Positions 1 to 13,593 are shown, counted from the first letter of the stretch. The stretch is DNA of 64,000 bases from Hyphomicrobiales bacterium (GCA_003577315.1 QEVK01000017.1:1-64000); one strand, 5' to 3'. The notes: generated from the letters alone by a model not told the origin. A program made the numbers and translations.

Positions 1-524
1 GCGGCCAGCCACAGGCGCGCGGCCGCCTCGCCGACGCCCCAGGCCGCCAGCGCGGCGGCGAGGTCAGGCGGCGAGGCCACGGCGCCGCGCGCGGCGGCGG
101 CAAGGCGCAGCGGCGCGATCACGCCGGAGAGCGTGGCGTAGGCGGCGACGCCGAGGCAGGCGAGCACCACGAAGGAGCGCAGGTTGCCGCCGGCCAGCAG
201 CACCAGCGCGCGGGCGCCGCAGCCATTGGCCAGCACCATCCCGTAGCCGAACAGCGCCCCGCCGAGCAGGATCAGGGCCGGCGCGAAGGCGGTCCGGGCG
301 TAGAGCGAGGCGCGCAGGTCGACGAGGCCGGCGAGGTCGAGCGCCTGGCTGGCCAGGATCGCCACGGCCAGCGCGAGGCCGAAGGCGCGGATCCTGGCGC
401 GCTCGCCCGTCACCCACCAGCCGCGCAGGCCCGAAAGCAGGCAGAAGGCCGTGCCTCGCGCCACGATGCCGAAGGCGAGGCCGATCGCCAGCCCCGCCCA
501 CAGCGTCATCCGATATGGTTCCAT
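1..524 (-). CDS. YeeE/YedE-family sulfur-compound transporter, partial
   Basis: This multi-pass inner-membrane protein runs off the low end of the window; about 174 N-terminal residues are visible. I see repeated hydrophobic segments and a Cys-containing patch reading NGCGARALVLLAGGNLRS, which is characteristic of the YeeE/YedE (sulphur transport, PF04143) family. The family imports thiosulfate or related sulfur species. The start chosen is the ATG at 524, giving MEPYRM; an in-frame ATG five codons later is the alternative. It lies 14 bp downstream of fccB on the same strand, so it is probably the third gene of a cytochrome-flavoprotein-transporter operon. The family is well supported; the substrate is inferred from the neighbours only. 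Confidence 0.8.
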   Translation of the reverse strand, partial: MEPYRMTLWAGLAIGLAFGIVARGTAFCLLSGLRGWWVTGERARIRAFGLALAVAILASQALDLAGLVDLRASLYARTAFAPALILLGGALFGYGMVLANGCGARALVLLAGGNLRSFVVLACLGVAAYATLSGVIAPLRLAAAARGAVASPPDLAAALAAWGVGEAAARLWLA

Positions 525-538
525 CCCGTTCCTGCCGC

Positions 539-1834
539 TCAGGCCGCGGTTCCCCAGATGTCCTGCGTGATCGCCGCGTACCAGCCGAGCGTATAGCGGG
601 CCTCGCGGCGGCGATAGGCGGCGTCGGCCTCGGCGGGGCTGAGGCCGCCCGAACCCTCGACCGGGACCACCTTGCCGTCGGCGGCGCGGTAGACGCCGGC
701 GACCGAGATGCCGTAGTCGGGGCCGACGAGGCTGTAGCAGGTGTTGGCGAAGACCGGCTCCGGCGAGGCCGGGCCGCCCAGCGCGGCGACCACGGCCGCG
801 GCCACCACCTTGCCCTGCGCATTGGCGGAGAAGCCGGATTTCGGCATCGGCGCGGCGATGGTGGCGTCGCCGACGACATGGATGCCGGGAACCTGCGCGC
901 TCTCGAAGGTCTCGGCCCTGACCGGCACCCAGCCCGATTCGTTGACCACGCCGGCGGCGTGGGCGATGAAGCCGGCCTTCTGCGGCGGGATGACATTGAG
1001 CACGCCGGCCTTGTGGATCGTGCCGAACTCGGTCTCGACCTCGCCGGCGGCGGCATCCACGCGCACCACCTTGCCGTCGTTCGACAGGCCGACCCATTCG
1101 ATCAGGTCGCCGTAGAGCGCCTGCCAGCCGGCGGTGAACAGGCCCTGCTTGGAGAAGGCGTCCTTGGCGTCGAGGATCAGGATCTTCGATCTCGGCTTGT
1201 GGGTCTTCAGGTAGTGGGCGATCAGGCTGACGCGCTCGTAGGGTCCGGGCGGGCAGCGGAACGGGTCGGCCGGCGCGGACAGCACGAACAGGCCGCCATC
1301 CTCCAGCGCCTCGAGCTGCGCCTTCAGCAGCTTCGTCTGCGGCCCGGCCTTCCAGGCATGCGGCGCGAGCTCGGCGGCGGCCTCGTCATAGCCCTCGATG
1401 GCGTCCCAGCGGAAGTCGATCCCGGGCGCCAGCACCAGCCTGTCGTAGGCGAGCGTCTCGCCGGAGGCCAGCGTGACGGTGCGCCCCGCGCCGTCGACGT
1501 CGCGGGCGAGGTCGGCGACGAGGCGCACGCCGTAGCGCCCGGTCAGCTCGGCATAGTCGTGGCCAATCGAGTCGAAATCGCGCAGGCCGCCGAGATAGAG
1601 GTTGGAGAACGGGCAGGTGTAGAAGCGGCCCGAGGCCTCGACCAGCGTGACGTCGATGCCGGGCGCGCGGCGCTTGATGTACTTGGCCGCCGTGGCGCCG
1701 CCGAAGCCGCCGCCAACGATGACGACGCGGCCGGCAGCATTGCCATTGGCGCGGGCGAGGGCCGGCATGGCGAGCGCGGAGCCGGCCAGCGCGGTGGCGC
1801 CGATGGATTTCAGGAGATTGCGTCGCGAAATCAT
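539..1834 (-). CDS. fccB: Flavocytochrome c sulfide dehydrogenase, flavoprotein subunit
   Basis: This 431-residue periplasmic FAD protein oxidises sulfide and passes electrons to a partner cytochrome c. The N-terminus has a twin-arginine export signal (SRRNLLK, then a hydrophobic stretch ending ALARA). A dinucleotide-binding motif VIVGGGFGGATAAKYIKR follows near residue 38, and the C-terminus (GLSPAEADAAYRRREARYTLGWY...DIWG) is typical of the FCSD flavin-binding domain. Cys residues in FYTCPFSNLYLGG and in the FRCPPGPYER segment suit the redox-active cysteines of FccB/SoxF proteins. The cytochrome gene lies 10 bp upstream and a sulfur-transporter gene 14 bp downstream. A SoxF role in thiosulfate metabolism is possible, but no other sox gene is visible here. 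Confidence 0.9.
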   Translation of the reverse strand: MISRRNLLKSIGATALAGSALAMPALARANGNAAGRVVIVGGGFGGATAAKYIKRRAPGIDVTLVEASGRFYTCPFSNLYLGGLRDFDSIGHDYAELTGRYGVRLVADLARDVDGAGRTVTLASGETLAYDRLVLAPGIDFRWDAIEGYDEAAAELAPHAWKAGPQTKLLKAQLEALEDGGLFVLSAPADPFRCPPGPYERVSLIAHYLKTHKPRSKILILDAKDAFSKQGLFTAGWQALYGDLIEWVGLSNDGKVVRVDAAAGEVETEFGTIHKAGVLNVIPPQKAGFIAHAAGVVNESGWVPVRAETFESAQVPGIHVVGDATIAAPMPKSGFSANAQGKVVAAAVVAALGGPASPEPVFANTCYSLVGPDYGISVAGVYRAADGKVVPVEGSGGLSPAEADAAYRRREARYTLGWYAAITQDIWGTAA

Positions 1835-1844
1835 GGTCGGCCCC

Positions 1845-2168
1845 TCACGGCTCGATCTGCGAGAAATGGCGCGCCAGCGCCTCGAGCTCGGCGTCGCTGT
1901 AGCCCAGCGCCAGCCGCGTCATGACGGTGGCGTCCCTGGCCTCGCCGGCCTTGAAGGCGGCAAGCTGGGCGCTGAGCACGGCGAACGGCTTGCCGGCCAG
2001 CGGCGGGATCGAGCCCGGCGAGCGGCCGTCGGTGCCGTGGCAGCTGGCGCAGGCGCCGGCGAGCAGCGAGGCGTCCGCCTCCTGCGCGGCGGCGGCGCCG
2101 GCCAGGACGGCGGCGAGCAGCGCCGCCGACGCCAGCCCCGCCGCGTGGAAAACCGATGATCGTCGCAT
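1845..2168 (-). CDS. fccA: Class I cytochrome c, FccA/SoxE-like heme subunit
   Basis: This is a small secreted cytochrome of 107 residues. It has a Sec signal peptide (MRRSSVFHAAGLASAALLAAVLAG, cleaved around AAAQEA), then one CASCHG heme-binding motif and a distal Met in the VMTRLALGYSD region. The start at 2168 is chosen because GAAGGGGG lies about 6 bases upstream; an in-frame start at 2189 would add seven residues without a good ribosome-binding site. Directly upstream of fccB, it is the expected electron acceptor of the sulfide dehydrogenase. It is a monoheme protein, whereas the best-studied FccA proteins are diheme, so c553-like or SoxE-like is the safer wording. Confidence 0.8.
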   Translation of the reverse strand: MRRSSVFHAAGLASAALLAAVLAGAAAAQEADASLLAGACASCHGTDGRSPGSIPPLAGKPFAVLSAQLAAFKAGEARDATVMTRLALGYSDAELEALARHFSQIEP

Positions 2169-2400
2169 TGCCGTGCCCCCTTCGCGCATCCGACCGGAAA
2201 GATGCGCGCATCTAAGCGGCCGGCGGCGGGGAAGTCAGGCCATGGGCTGCGCTTCCTGGCGCGGTTCGTGGTCGATCTTGCTCCGCAGCCGCGGACAGCC
2301 GGGAACGGCATTCCCCGGTCCGCCCGGCAAATCCCTGAATTGATCGCTCAGGTTTTTTGCGGGCGGGCGAAGGCCGCCGGCAAGCCGCGGCCGGATCGCC

Positions 2401-3423
2401 TCATCGCACCGCCCACAGCACCTTGAAGCGGGCGTCGCGGCAGGTCTCGCCATGGCGCGAAAAATGCCGCTGAAGCGCCGCCTCGTAGGGCAGCGGCCGG
2501 TTGGCGACGAGGAACAGCCGGCCGCCGGGCTTCAGCGCCTTCGAGGCGGCGCGGATCATGCCCTCGCCGATGGCGGGCTCCGCCGCCCGACCCTGATGGA
2601 AGGGCGGGTTCATGACCACCACGTCGTAGCGGCGGCCGACGGGCTCGGCGATGAGGTCGCACCAGACGACCCGCGCCTCGACGCCGGGAGCGAGCGCCGC
2701 CATGTTGGCCCGCGCCGCCTCGCAGGCGCAAAAGTCCGCCTCGTAGAGGTCGATGGCGGCGAGGTCCGGGGCAAGGGCCGCAAGCCTGACGGAGAGATAG
2801 CCCCAGCCGGCGCCGAAATCGGCCGCCGCGCCCTTCAGCCCGGCGGGCAGGCTGTCGGCCAGCAGTTTCGAGCCGGCATCGGCGCGCTCGTGCGAGAACA
2901 GGCCGGGCGCGGTGCGGAAGCCGCCTTCGAGCGTCGTTTGCGGGTTCGCCTGTCGCAGCGCGCGGCAGGCCGCCGGCGCGTCGTCGCCGCGCCGCAGCCA
3001 GAAGACGACGCCGTGATGCTTGGAGGCGCGGTCCTCGACCGGCGCGAGCGCGGACAGGCGTTTGGCGAGGCTGGCGATGCCGTCGGTCTTGCCGCCGGCG
3101 ACGACGACGCGGCCGCCCGGCCGCACTCGCTCGAGCGCCTCGGCGATCCACAGCTCGTTCTGGCCGCGATGGCGGCCGACGAGCACCAGGGCGAGGTCGT
3201 AGCCTTCGCCTTGCGGCTGCGGCTCGACCGCGTGTCCGGCGGCCTTCAGCGCCAGAAAGGCGGGCCGGAAATCCTGGACCGCCGCGATTGCGGCTCCGAA
3301 GCCCCGCGGCGGGCGGAAATCCGGCGCGGCGTTGAGGAACAGCGCGCGCGCCTGCCCGCCCGGCATGTCGAGCAGCCCGGCCTCGAAGGGATGAAACAGC
3401 GTCTTTGCGAAATCGTCGCCCAT
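2401..3423 (-). CDS. rsmC: Class I SAM-dependent methyltransferase, RsmC-like
   Basis: This 340-residue protein has the two-part architecture of RsmC/RlmG methyltransferases: a degenerate N-terminal domain (roughly residues 1-160) followed by a catalytic Rossmann fold. The SAM-binding segment is AADFGAGWGYLSVRLA near residue 190, and the catalytic NPPF motif is in VVMNPPFHQGRAAEP near residue 255, as in N2-guanine methyltransferases. The likely role is 16S rRNA m2G1207 methylation. It is downstream of pnp on the same strand, separated by a probable terminator. The methyltransferase call is secure; the exact rRNA target is inferred from family architecture. Confidence 0.8.
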   Translation of the reverse strand: MGDDFAKTLFHPFEAGLLDMPGGQARALFLNAAPDFRPPRGFGAAIAAVQDFRPAFLALKAAGHAVEPQPQGEGYDLALVLVGRHRGQNELWIAEALERVRPGGRVVVAGGKTDGIASLAKRLSALAPVEDRASKHHGVVFWLRRGDDAPAACRALRQANPQTTLEGGFRTAPGLFSHERADAGSKLLADSLPAGLKGAAADFGAGWGYLSVRLAALAPDLAAIDLYEADFCACEAARANMAALAPGVEARVVWCDLIAEPVGRRYDVVVMNPPFHQGRAAEPAIGEGMIRAASKALKPGGRLFLVANRPLPYEAALQRHFSRHGETCRDARFKVLWAVR

Positions 3424-3438
3424 GGCCGGCTCCCCGCC

Positions 3439-3476
3439 AAAGAAGAACGGGCGCGAAGCCTGCGGCCCGCGCCCGT
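3439..3476 (-). terminator. Probable intrinsic terminator after pnp
   Basis: On the minus strand the pnp stop is followed by a perfect 9-bp inverted repeat, ACGGGCGCG and CGCGCCCGT, with a 12-nt loop. A pyrimidine-rich tail (TCTTCTTT) comes next. The tail is not a pure T run, so efficiency may be moderate. Confidence 0.5.
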
Positions 3477-3500
3477 CCGGTCGATCATCTGCCGGAAGAA

Positions 3501-5651
<2,151 letters not shown>

Positions 5652-5970
5652 GTCTTGTCCTTCAATGCGGAAGCCGCTCCGTACGCCGGCATGGCGGCAC
5701 GGGCGCTTCCCGGCTTCGTTGCGGGACGAGCCACGGGCAAGACAACGGGACGCTTCTCGTCTTGGCATCGCGCGCGGGGAACACGGTCCCACGCTGCGCT
5801 GCGATGCCACGGGCGGCGGCGATCCGCCGAAAGCGCCCTGCAATCCTGCCCCATGACCCTGTCCCTGGGGCGGCCCCGCGCAACGCTTTCAAACGGCGGA
5901 GCCATGCGGGCCGGGGGGCCGGCCCATGGGATGCGGCCGGCGGCGCCGGGGCGCCGCCGGCCGGCTTTTT
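5652..5970 (-). other. rpsO-pnp intergenic leader (319 bp)
   Basis: No gene is seen here. It probably forms the 5' leader of pnp, which in other bacteria carries processing stems that PNPase uses for autoregulation. The only clear element is a very stable GC hairpin next to the rpsO stop. The rest is GC-rich, and I could not support a promoter in it. Confidence 0.5.
5934..5970. terminator. Strong stem-loop at the rpsO 3' end; T run on plus strand
   Basis: A perfect 14-bp inverted repeat (arms 5934-5947 and 5950-5963) has only 2 bases between the arms, so the real loop is probably 4 nt. On the plus strand it is followed by GC and five Ts (5966-5970), a terminator layout reading into the rpsO stop codon. 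On the minus strand, which is the coding direction, it directly follows rpsO but lacks a T run, so there it may act as an attenuator or processing stem. Confidence 0.5.
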
Positions 5971-6240
5971 CTAGCGGCGCAGGCCGAGCTTCTCGATCAG
6001 GACCTGATAGCGGCCCTCGTCCTTGCGCTTCAGATAGTCGAGCAGGCTGCGGCGCTGCGAAACCAGGGCGAGCAGGCCACGGCGGGAATGGTTGTCCTTC
6101 TTGTGGTCCTTGAAGTGCTCGGTCAGGTTGCGGATGCGCTCGGACAGGATCGCGACCTGGACTTCCGGCGAGCCGGTGTCGCCCTTCTTGGTCGCGAACT
6201 CGTTCACGAGCTCCTGCTTGCGTTCTGCGGTGATCGACAT
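5971..6240 (-). CDS. rpsO: 30S ribosomal protein S15
   Basis: This 89-residue protein matches S15 end to end: [40 protein letters not shown], the basic loop [20 protein letters not shown], and the C-terminus [13 protein letters not shown]15 binds the central domain of 16S rRNA early in assembly. AAGGAAAA lies just upstream of the ATG. It is the first gene of the rpsO-pnp pair; a kinase gene separates it from truB. Confidence 0.98.
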   Translation of the reverse strand: MSITAERKQELVNEFATKKGDTGSPEVQVAILSERIRNLTEHFKDHKKDNHSRRGLLALVSQRRSLLDYLKRKDEGRYQVLIEKLGLRR

Positions 6241-6399
6241 CGCGTTTTTCCTTTCAGATTGTGAGGAAACGGGACGCCCACGGCCGGGATGTCGTCCAGC
6301 GGGGGCCGGTGAACACCTGCGCCATGCACAAGCGTTGGGCGCCATATAGTGGAACCGCCGCCCGATTGCCAGAAAAATCGCCGCGGCCGCGCCGGAGGG

Positions 6400-6425
6400 C
6401 CGGATCGCCCGGCCGGATCGCCCGG
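6400..6425. repeat. 13-bp tandem duplication downstream of the HWE kinase
   Basis: CCGGATCGCCCGG occurs twice back to back just past the kinase stop codon and upstream of rpsO. It is short and GC-rich, and no function is evident. Confidence 0.6.
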
Positions 6426-6433
6426 CCGGCCGC

Positions 6434-8140
6434 TCAGGCCGCCCCGCCCTTCGCCGCCTCGGGCTTGGGGTGGGCGGCCTCGGGCTCCAGCCGGGCGAGC
6501 GGCATGGAGAAGCGGCATTCCAGCCCGTCGGCATGCAGCGTGCGCGCGATCTGCGCCTCCAGCGCCCCGCCCAGCATGCGCTCGATCACCTCGGTGCCGA
6601 AGCCGCGGGTGTCGCCGCGCCGGCGCACGCGCGGCACCGTCTCGCGCCACAGGAACTCCAGCCGGTCGCCCACGCGCTTCCAGCTTACGGCGAGCCGCCC
6701 TTCCGGCCAGGCGAAGGCGCCGTATTTTGCGGCGTTGGTGGACAGCTCGTGCAGCGCCAGGCCGAGCGTCTGCGCCGCCTGGTGCGACAGGCGGAACGGT
6801 GCGCCCGAGATCTCGATGCGCGCCGCGTCGCTCGGCCGGAACGGCTCGATCTGGGCGTCGACCAGCGCGCGCAGCTCGACGCCGGCGACGCCGCCGGCGA
6901 TCAGGAGGTCGGTCGAGCGCGCCAGCCCCTGCACCCGCTTCTGGAACGAATCCTGAAAGGCGGCGAAGGTGCGGGCGTGCCGCGCCGTCTGCTTGGCGAT
7001 GGAGGAGACCACCGTCAGCTGGTTCTTCGAGCGATGCGCCACCTCGCGCATCAGGAAGCGGATCTCGTTCTCGGCCGCGCGCCGGTCCTTCGAGGCCTGG
7101 GCCAGCGCCTGCGACACGGTGGCGATCTCGATGACCGGATAGTCGCCGGCCTCGACATGCTCGCCCGCGCCCAGCCGCCTGGCGTCGCCGGCCAGCCGCC
7201 GCACCGAGCCGGTGATGCGGCGGCCGAGCACCCAGGCGAGCACGATGCCCACGGCGACGATGGCGAGCCCGCCCAGCGCCAGCATGCGCATAGCGCTGAC
7301 GACCGGCGCGCGCACGACCGAGGTCGGGGCCCAGACGATGGTCTGCCAGCCGGTCAGCTCGGAGCGGGCGCGGATGGTCTCGTAGGTCTCGCCCTCGTGC
7401 TCCACCGTGGCGGGAAGGGTGATGCCGGCCGCCGGCAGGTCCCTGCCGGCGAGGAAGAACGGCTTGCCGACGTCGGTCCACGAGAAGGAGGAGGCGAGCA
7501 CGGAGCCGGCGCCGTCGACGATGACGGCGTTCCAGCCGCCGCGCAGGTTGCGCGCCGCGAGCGCGCCGGCCAGCGCCTCGACGTTCTGCGACAGGATGAG
7601 AAGCCGCGCCGGCCCGTCCTCCTGATGCACCGGCAGCATGACGTTGAACACCCAGCGCTGCGCGGTCTCGCCGAAGAAGACGCCGCTGACGGTCGGCTGG
7701 CCGGTGGCGAGCGCGCGCTCGCCGGTGACGATGTCGGTGATGTCGGGAAGCTTGGTGCCGAAGGGCGCGCGGGTGTTGAAGATCTGCATCAGGTTCTCGT
7801 CGGCGACGACGAGGTGGGTGCCGGTGTCGTGCAGCGCCTGGGCCGAGCGGGCGTAGAAATCCGACAGCGCGCCGGCCTCCAGCGACCCGGAGGTGGACAG
7901 CGCGCGCAGCGTCGTGACCATGCCGGCGATCTGGCGGTCCACCGTCTCGGCGATGGAGCCCGCGGTGGCCTCCGCCAGCGTCGTCAGCATCGCCTGCTGC
8001 GCCTGGTTGTTGCGGTGGAAGGCGATGGCGGAGAAGATCATCTCCGGCACGATGATGGCGGCCACCAGAAGCCACAGGATCGTGCTGATCGAAATCCGGC
8101 CGCGGTTCCCCGCATTGCTGACATTGTCGTGGTTCGACAA
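6434..8140 (-). CDS. HWE-family sensor histidine kinase with periplasmic sensor domain
   Basis: This 568-residue membrane sensor kinase has an N-terminal transmembrane helix (about residues 15-40) and a Cache-like extracellular domain (about 45-275). A second membrane segment ([19 protein letters not shown]) and a HAMP-like linker follow. The kinase core has the phospho-acceptor box [20 protein letters not shown], the N-box [15 protein letters not shown] and the W-x-E signature LWRETVP that defines HWE kinases. The start is TTG at 8140 with GAGGA about 5 bases upstream. It is 60 bp downstream of truB and upstream of rpsO, which is an unusual place for a kinase. No response regulator is adjacent; in related bacteria HWE kinases often act on stand-alone regulators or PhyR-type general stress control. 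Confidence 0.88.
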   Translation of the reverse strand: MSNHDNVSNAGNRGRISISTILWLLVAAIIVPEMIFSAIAFHRNNQAQQAMLTTLAEATAGSIAETVDRQIAGMVTTLRALSTSGSLEAGALSDFYARSAQALHDTGTHLVVADENLMQIFNTRAPFGTKLPDITDIVTGERALATGQPTVSGVFFGETAQRWVFNVMLPVHQEDGPARLLILSQNVEALAGALAARNLRGGWNAVIVDGAGSVLASSFSWTDVGKPFFLAGRDLPAAGITLPATVEHEGETYETIRARSELTGWQTIVWAPTSVVRAPVVSAMRMLALGGLAIVAVGIVLAWVLGRRITGSVRRLAGDARRLGAGEHVEAGDYPVIEIATVSQALAQASKDRRAAENEIRFLMREVAHRSKNQLTVVSSIAKQTARHARTFAAFQDSFQKRVQGLARSTDLLIAGGVAGVELRALVDAQIEPFRPSDAARIEISGAPFRLSHQAAQTLGLALHELSTNAAKYGAFAWPEGRLAVSWKRVGDRLEFLWRETVPRVRRRGDTRGFGTEVIERMLGGALEAQIARTLHADGLECRFSMPLARLEPEAAHPKPEAAKGGAA

Positions 8141-8200
8141 GGCATCCTCACATCGGCTCGCCGGGACAATGCCCCCAAGGGTACCGAAATGCCAGAGGAA

Positions 8201-9184
8201 TCAGCCCGTGAAGACGCGCTTGGGGCGGAACATCCCGGCCTCGATGGCGCCGATGGCGACGAGGCGGCCGCGCGCGAAGGCGCAGGCCTCGTCGGCCTCG
8301 GCCGGCGCGTCGCGGCCGCGCACGATCACCGGGTTGCCGAGCCGGATGCGGGCGGCGGCATCGTCGGTGACGACCACCTGCGGCAGGCTGTCGAGGGCTG
8401 CGCCCGTGTCGAGAAGCAGCGCGTCGAGCGCCTTCCATTCCTGCGGGCCGGGGCGCGCGGGGCGCTGCTCCTCCCCTTCCGCCGCCGTATCGGCCGGGGC
8501 GGCCGGCGCGGCCGCCGCCTCCAGCTCGGCGAGGGTGACGAGATCGTCGGCCGTGAAGGGGTAGACCTCGGTGCGGCGCAGCGCGGCGATGTGGCCCCAG
8601 CAGCCGAGGTCGCGGCCCATGTCGCGGGCGATGGAGCGGACATAGGTGCCCTTGCCGCACTCGATCTCGAACACGGCGGCGTTGTCGTCGGGAATCTCGA
8701 CCAGGTCGAAGCGGACGATCTCGACCTCGCGGGCGGGGATCTCGACCGCCTCGCCCTCGCGGGCCAGGTCGTAGGCGCGCTCGCCGGCGATCTTGATCGC
8801 CGAGAACTGCGGCGGCGTCTGCATGATGACGCCGGTGTATTTCGGCATGAGGGCGCGGATGGCGGCCTCGTCCGGGCGCGCGTCGGAGGTCCGCGTCACC
8901 TCGCCCTCGAGGTCGTCGGTGGTGCGCTCCTGCCCCCACGCCACGGTGAAGCGGTAGACCTTGGCCCCGTCCTGCACGTAGGGAACGGTCTTGGTCGCCT
9001 CGCCGAGCGCGATCGGCAGCATGCCCGAGGCCAGCGGGTCGAGCGTGCCGGCATGGCCCGCCTTCTCCGCGCCGAAGAGCCACTTGATCCTCGAGACCGC
9101 GTCGGTCGAGCCCATGCCCCTCGGCTTGTCGAGCACCAGCCAGCCGGAGACCGGCCGGCCCTTCTTCCTGCGCTGGCGGGCCAT
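8201..9184 (-). CDS. truB: tRNA pseudouridine(55) synthase TruB
   Basis: This 327-residue enzyme makes pseudouridine 55 in the T arm of tRNAs. The catalytic Asp is in the conserved [24 protein letters not shown] segment near residue 48, preceded by [17 protein letters not shown]. Later family motifs [22 protein letters not shown] and [15 protein letters not shown] are intact. The ATG at 9184 shares one base with the rbfA stop (TGATG), implying translational coupling; a TTG one codon earlier is the alternative. An Ala/Glu-rich insertion of about 30 residues near residue 225 is not part of the core enzyme. Confidence 0.96.
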   Translation of the reverse strand: MARQRRKKGRPVSGWLVLDKPRGMGSTDAVSRIKWLFGAEKAGHAGTLDPLASGMLPIALGEATKTVPYVQDGAKVYRFTVAWGQERTTDDLEGEVTRTSDARPDEAAIRALMPKYTGVIMQTPPQFSAIKIAGERAYDLAREGEAVEIPAREVEIVRFDLVEIPDDNAAVFEIECGKGTYVRSIARDMGRDLGCWGHIAALRRTEVYPFTADDLVTLAELEAAAAPAAPADTAAEGEEQRPARPGPQEWKALDALLLDTGAALDSLPQVVVTDDAAARIRLGNPVIVRGRDAPAEADEACAFARGRLVAIGAIEAGMFRPKRVFTG

Positions 9185-9597
9185 CAATCGTCCTCTTCCT
9201 CGCCGGCATCGAGGTCGCGCGCCACCTGCGGGGAGCGCAGCAATTCGTCGATGCGGGCCATGTTGTCGTAGCTGGTGTCGAGCCGGAAGCGAAATTCCGG
9301 CATGTATTTCAACTGCCTGAGCGCGCCCGAGACGCGGCCGCGGATGAATTTCGCGTTCCTGGCCAGCGCCTTGATGACGGCCTGGTCGTCCTGCGCGTCC
9401 GGGGCCTCGCCGATCAGCGAGACGAAGGCGGTGGCGATCTTCAGGTCCGGCGACATGCGCACCTCGGAGATCGAGACGAGGACGGTCTCCAGCACCTCGT
9501 CGCGGATTTCGCCGCGCTGGAGGATGTCGGTCAGGGCGTGGCGCACCTGCTCGCCGACGCGGAGCTGGCGCTGGGAGGGTCCGGCCGGCTTGGTCAT
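9184..9597 (-). CDS. rbfA: 30S ribosome-binding factor RbfA
   Basis: This 137-residue 16S rRNA maturation factor has the KH-like RbfA fold. Supporting segments are [19 protein letters not shown] at the N-terminus, [20 protein letters not shown] in the middle, and [25 protein letters not shown] near the end, followed by an acidic tail. It overlaps truB by one base. infB, normally directly upstream, is about 770 bp away because a plus-strand gene intervenes, so rbfA-truB probably need their own promoter or read-through from infB. Confidence 0.95.
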   Translation of the reverse strand: MTKPAGPSQRQLRVGEQVRHALTDILQRGEIRDEVLETVLVSISEVRMSPDLKIATAFVSLIGEAPDAQDDQAVIKALARNAKFIRGRVSGALRQLKYMPEFRFRLDTSYDNMARIDELLRSPQVARDLDAGEEEDD

Positions 9598-9689
9598 GCC
9601 GCCAGCCCCGCCGGAAGCGCCGCGCCCGCGCCCGCGCCCGCTTGACAGATCCGCGCGCCCGGCACGAAGCTGCGCGGCGCGGGATCCCG

Positions 9690-10283
9690 ATGATTTGGCC
9701 GACGATGAAACGCTGTCATGTCCTTTGCGCCCTCGCGCTCTTTCCTGTCCTGTCCTCGCCCGCGGCGGCGGGCGGCGAATCGCTGATCGAAAGCCTGCGC
9801 TTCGAGACGCGCAACGCCGACCGCCTCGAGCTGCGCCTCGGCCTGGCGTCCTACGACACGGGCGTCCTCAGCGGGCGGAACCATTCCGGCGTGACGCTGC
9901 ACGGCCAGGTCATGTTTCCGTCGCCCGACTTCCTGGCTGCCGTCGGCGCGCCGCGCCCCTATGTTGGCGTGAACCTCTCCCCGGGCGGCGAGCGGACCGA
10001 CTTCCTGTTCGCGGGCGTCGAATGGGAAGCCTATGTCACCGACCGCCTCTACCTCGTGGCCGGCGTCGGCGGCGCGATCCACAACGCGGACGACCTGCAC
10101 AACCCGACCCGATACAAGGCGCTCGGCTGCCGGGCCCTTTTCCACCTTTCGGCGGGGCTCGGCTACGACATCGGCCCAAACCTCACGGTGCAGGTCTATC
10201 ACGATCATTTCTCGAATGCGGGCCTGTGTTCGCGCAACCAGGGCGCCGACCATGCCGGCGTGCGGGTCGGATACCGCTTCTGA
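9690..10283 (+). CDS. PagL-like lipid A 3-O-deacylase (acyloxyacyl hydrolase family)
   Basis: This is a predicted outer-membrane beta-barrel of about 197 residues: a signal peptide ([24 protein letters not shown]), alternating hydrophobic strands, and a terminal aromatic (GVRVGYRF). The segment [21 protein letters not shown] resembles the PagL active site: His and Ser spaced H-x-S, then an acidic residue 12 positions after the Ser. In PagL that residue is Glu; here it is Asp. PagL enzymes remove the 3-O acyl chain of lipid A. Two cysteines (GCRALFH and GLCSRN) could form a disulfide. The ATG at 9690 has GGGAT upstream; 9705 is an alternative. It lies antisense inside the infB-rbfA operon. Confidence 0.7.
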   Translation: MIWPTMKRCHVLCALALFPVLSSPAAAGGESLIESLRFETRNADRLELRLGLASYDTGVLSGRNHSGVTLHGQVMFPSPDFLAAVGAPRPYVGVNLSPGGERTDFLFAGVEWEAYVTDRLYLVAGVGGAIHNADDLHNPTRYKALGCRALFHLSAGLGYDIGPNLTVQVYHDHFSNAGLCSRNQGADHAGVRVGYRF

Positions 10284-10363
10284 ACCGGGCCTCCCGTCCG
10301 CCGCCGCGCCGCCGGGTGGACGAAGGCCGGCACGGCCGGCCTCCCCCCGCGCGATGCCGGCGC

Positions 10364-12909
<2,546 letters not shown>

Positions 12910-12913
<4 letters not shown>

Positions 12914-13569
12914 TCCATGTCCTCTGCGGCGTCGTCGCAAACGCCGGTTGCCGCAACAAACGTCCGGTCGTCGGGGGAACCGCCCCTGTAACGGTCAAGC
13001 GCCACCACGCGCTTTACGACCGCCTTGCCCGCATCCTGGGCGAGCACGGCAGCATGTATCACATTTGTGCCCCCCAATGCCAAACCCAATTCGGCCTGCG
13101 AAAAGAGTTTGTAGGCGGGGATGTCCGGGCCGCCCAGGTGGACGGTCGCCCGGCGGGCCTGATCGATCTTGCGCACGCCGTCGGGCGAGGCTTCCAGCGC
13201 GTGAAGCACCAGCGCGGCCTTGCCGGCGCGCACCGCAGCCTCCACCTTGGCCGCGCCGAGCACGACCTGGCCGGCCTTGCGGGCGAGGCCGAGGCTGCCC
13301 AGCGCCGCCTGCGCCATCAGCCGGTCGACCATGGCGCCGAGATCGGCCGGCGGCGTCACCTTCGCCTTCAGGGCGCGGGCGAACAGGTTCTTCCTCGCGG
13401 CCTGGTCGACGTGGACGCGCTCAGCCGTGACCCAGCAGCCGCGTCCGGGGAGCCTGCGCTTGAGATCGGGCACCACGGACATGTCCGGCCCCGCGACGAA
13501 GCGCAGCAAGCCGTCCGGCTCGCCCGACCCGCGCGTCACTATACATGTGCGTTCGCTCATCTCGTTCAA
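12910..13569 (-). CDS. ylxR: YlxR-type RNA-binding protein fused to an L7Ae-like domain
   Basis: This 219-residue protein has two parts. Residues 1-90 match the YlxR (DUF448) fold with [23 protein letters not shown] and the [20 protein letters not shown] signature. Residues 95-190 look like an L7Ae/L30e-type domain ([21 protein letters not shown]...[13 protein letters not shown]). It belongs to the nusA-infB operon, ends in a four-base ATGA overlap with infB, and lies 24 bp after nusA. The start could be TTG at 13569 or ATG at 13560. The family is linked to RNA binding and nucleoid or translation control, but its exact role is not settled. Confidence 0.88.
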
Positions 13570-13593
13570 GCGCTGCTCCGTCCGGACGCACGA

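Noticed and set aside
9642..9670. TTGACA promoter for the PagL-like gene
   Set aside because: The -35 word is perfect, but nothing resembling a -10 lies 16-18 bp downstream (CGAAGC at 17 bp), so I did not list it as a feature.
10320..10352. Terminator between the convergent PagL-like and infB genes
   Set aside because: AGGCCGGC/GCCGGCCT forms an 8-bp stem with a 3-nt loop, but neither strand has a T run after it.
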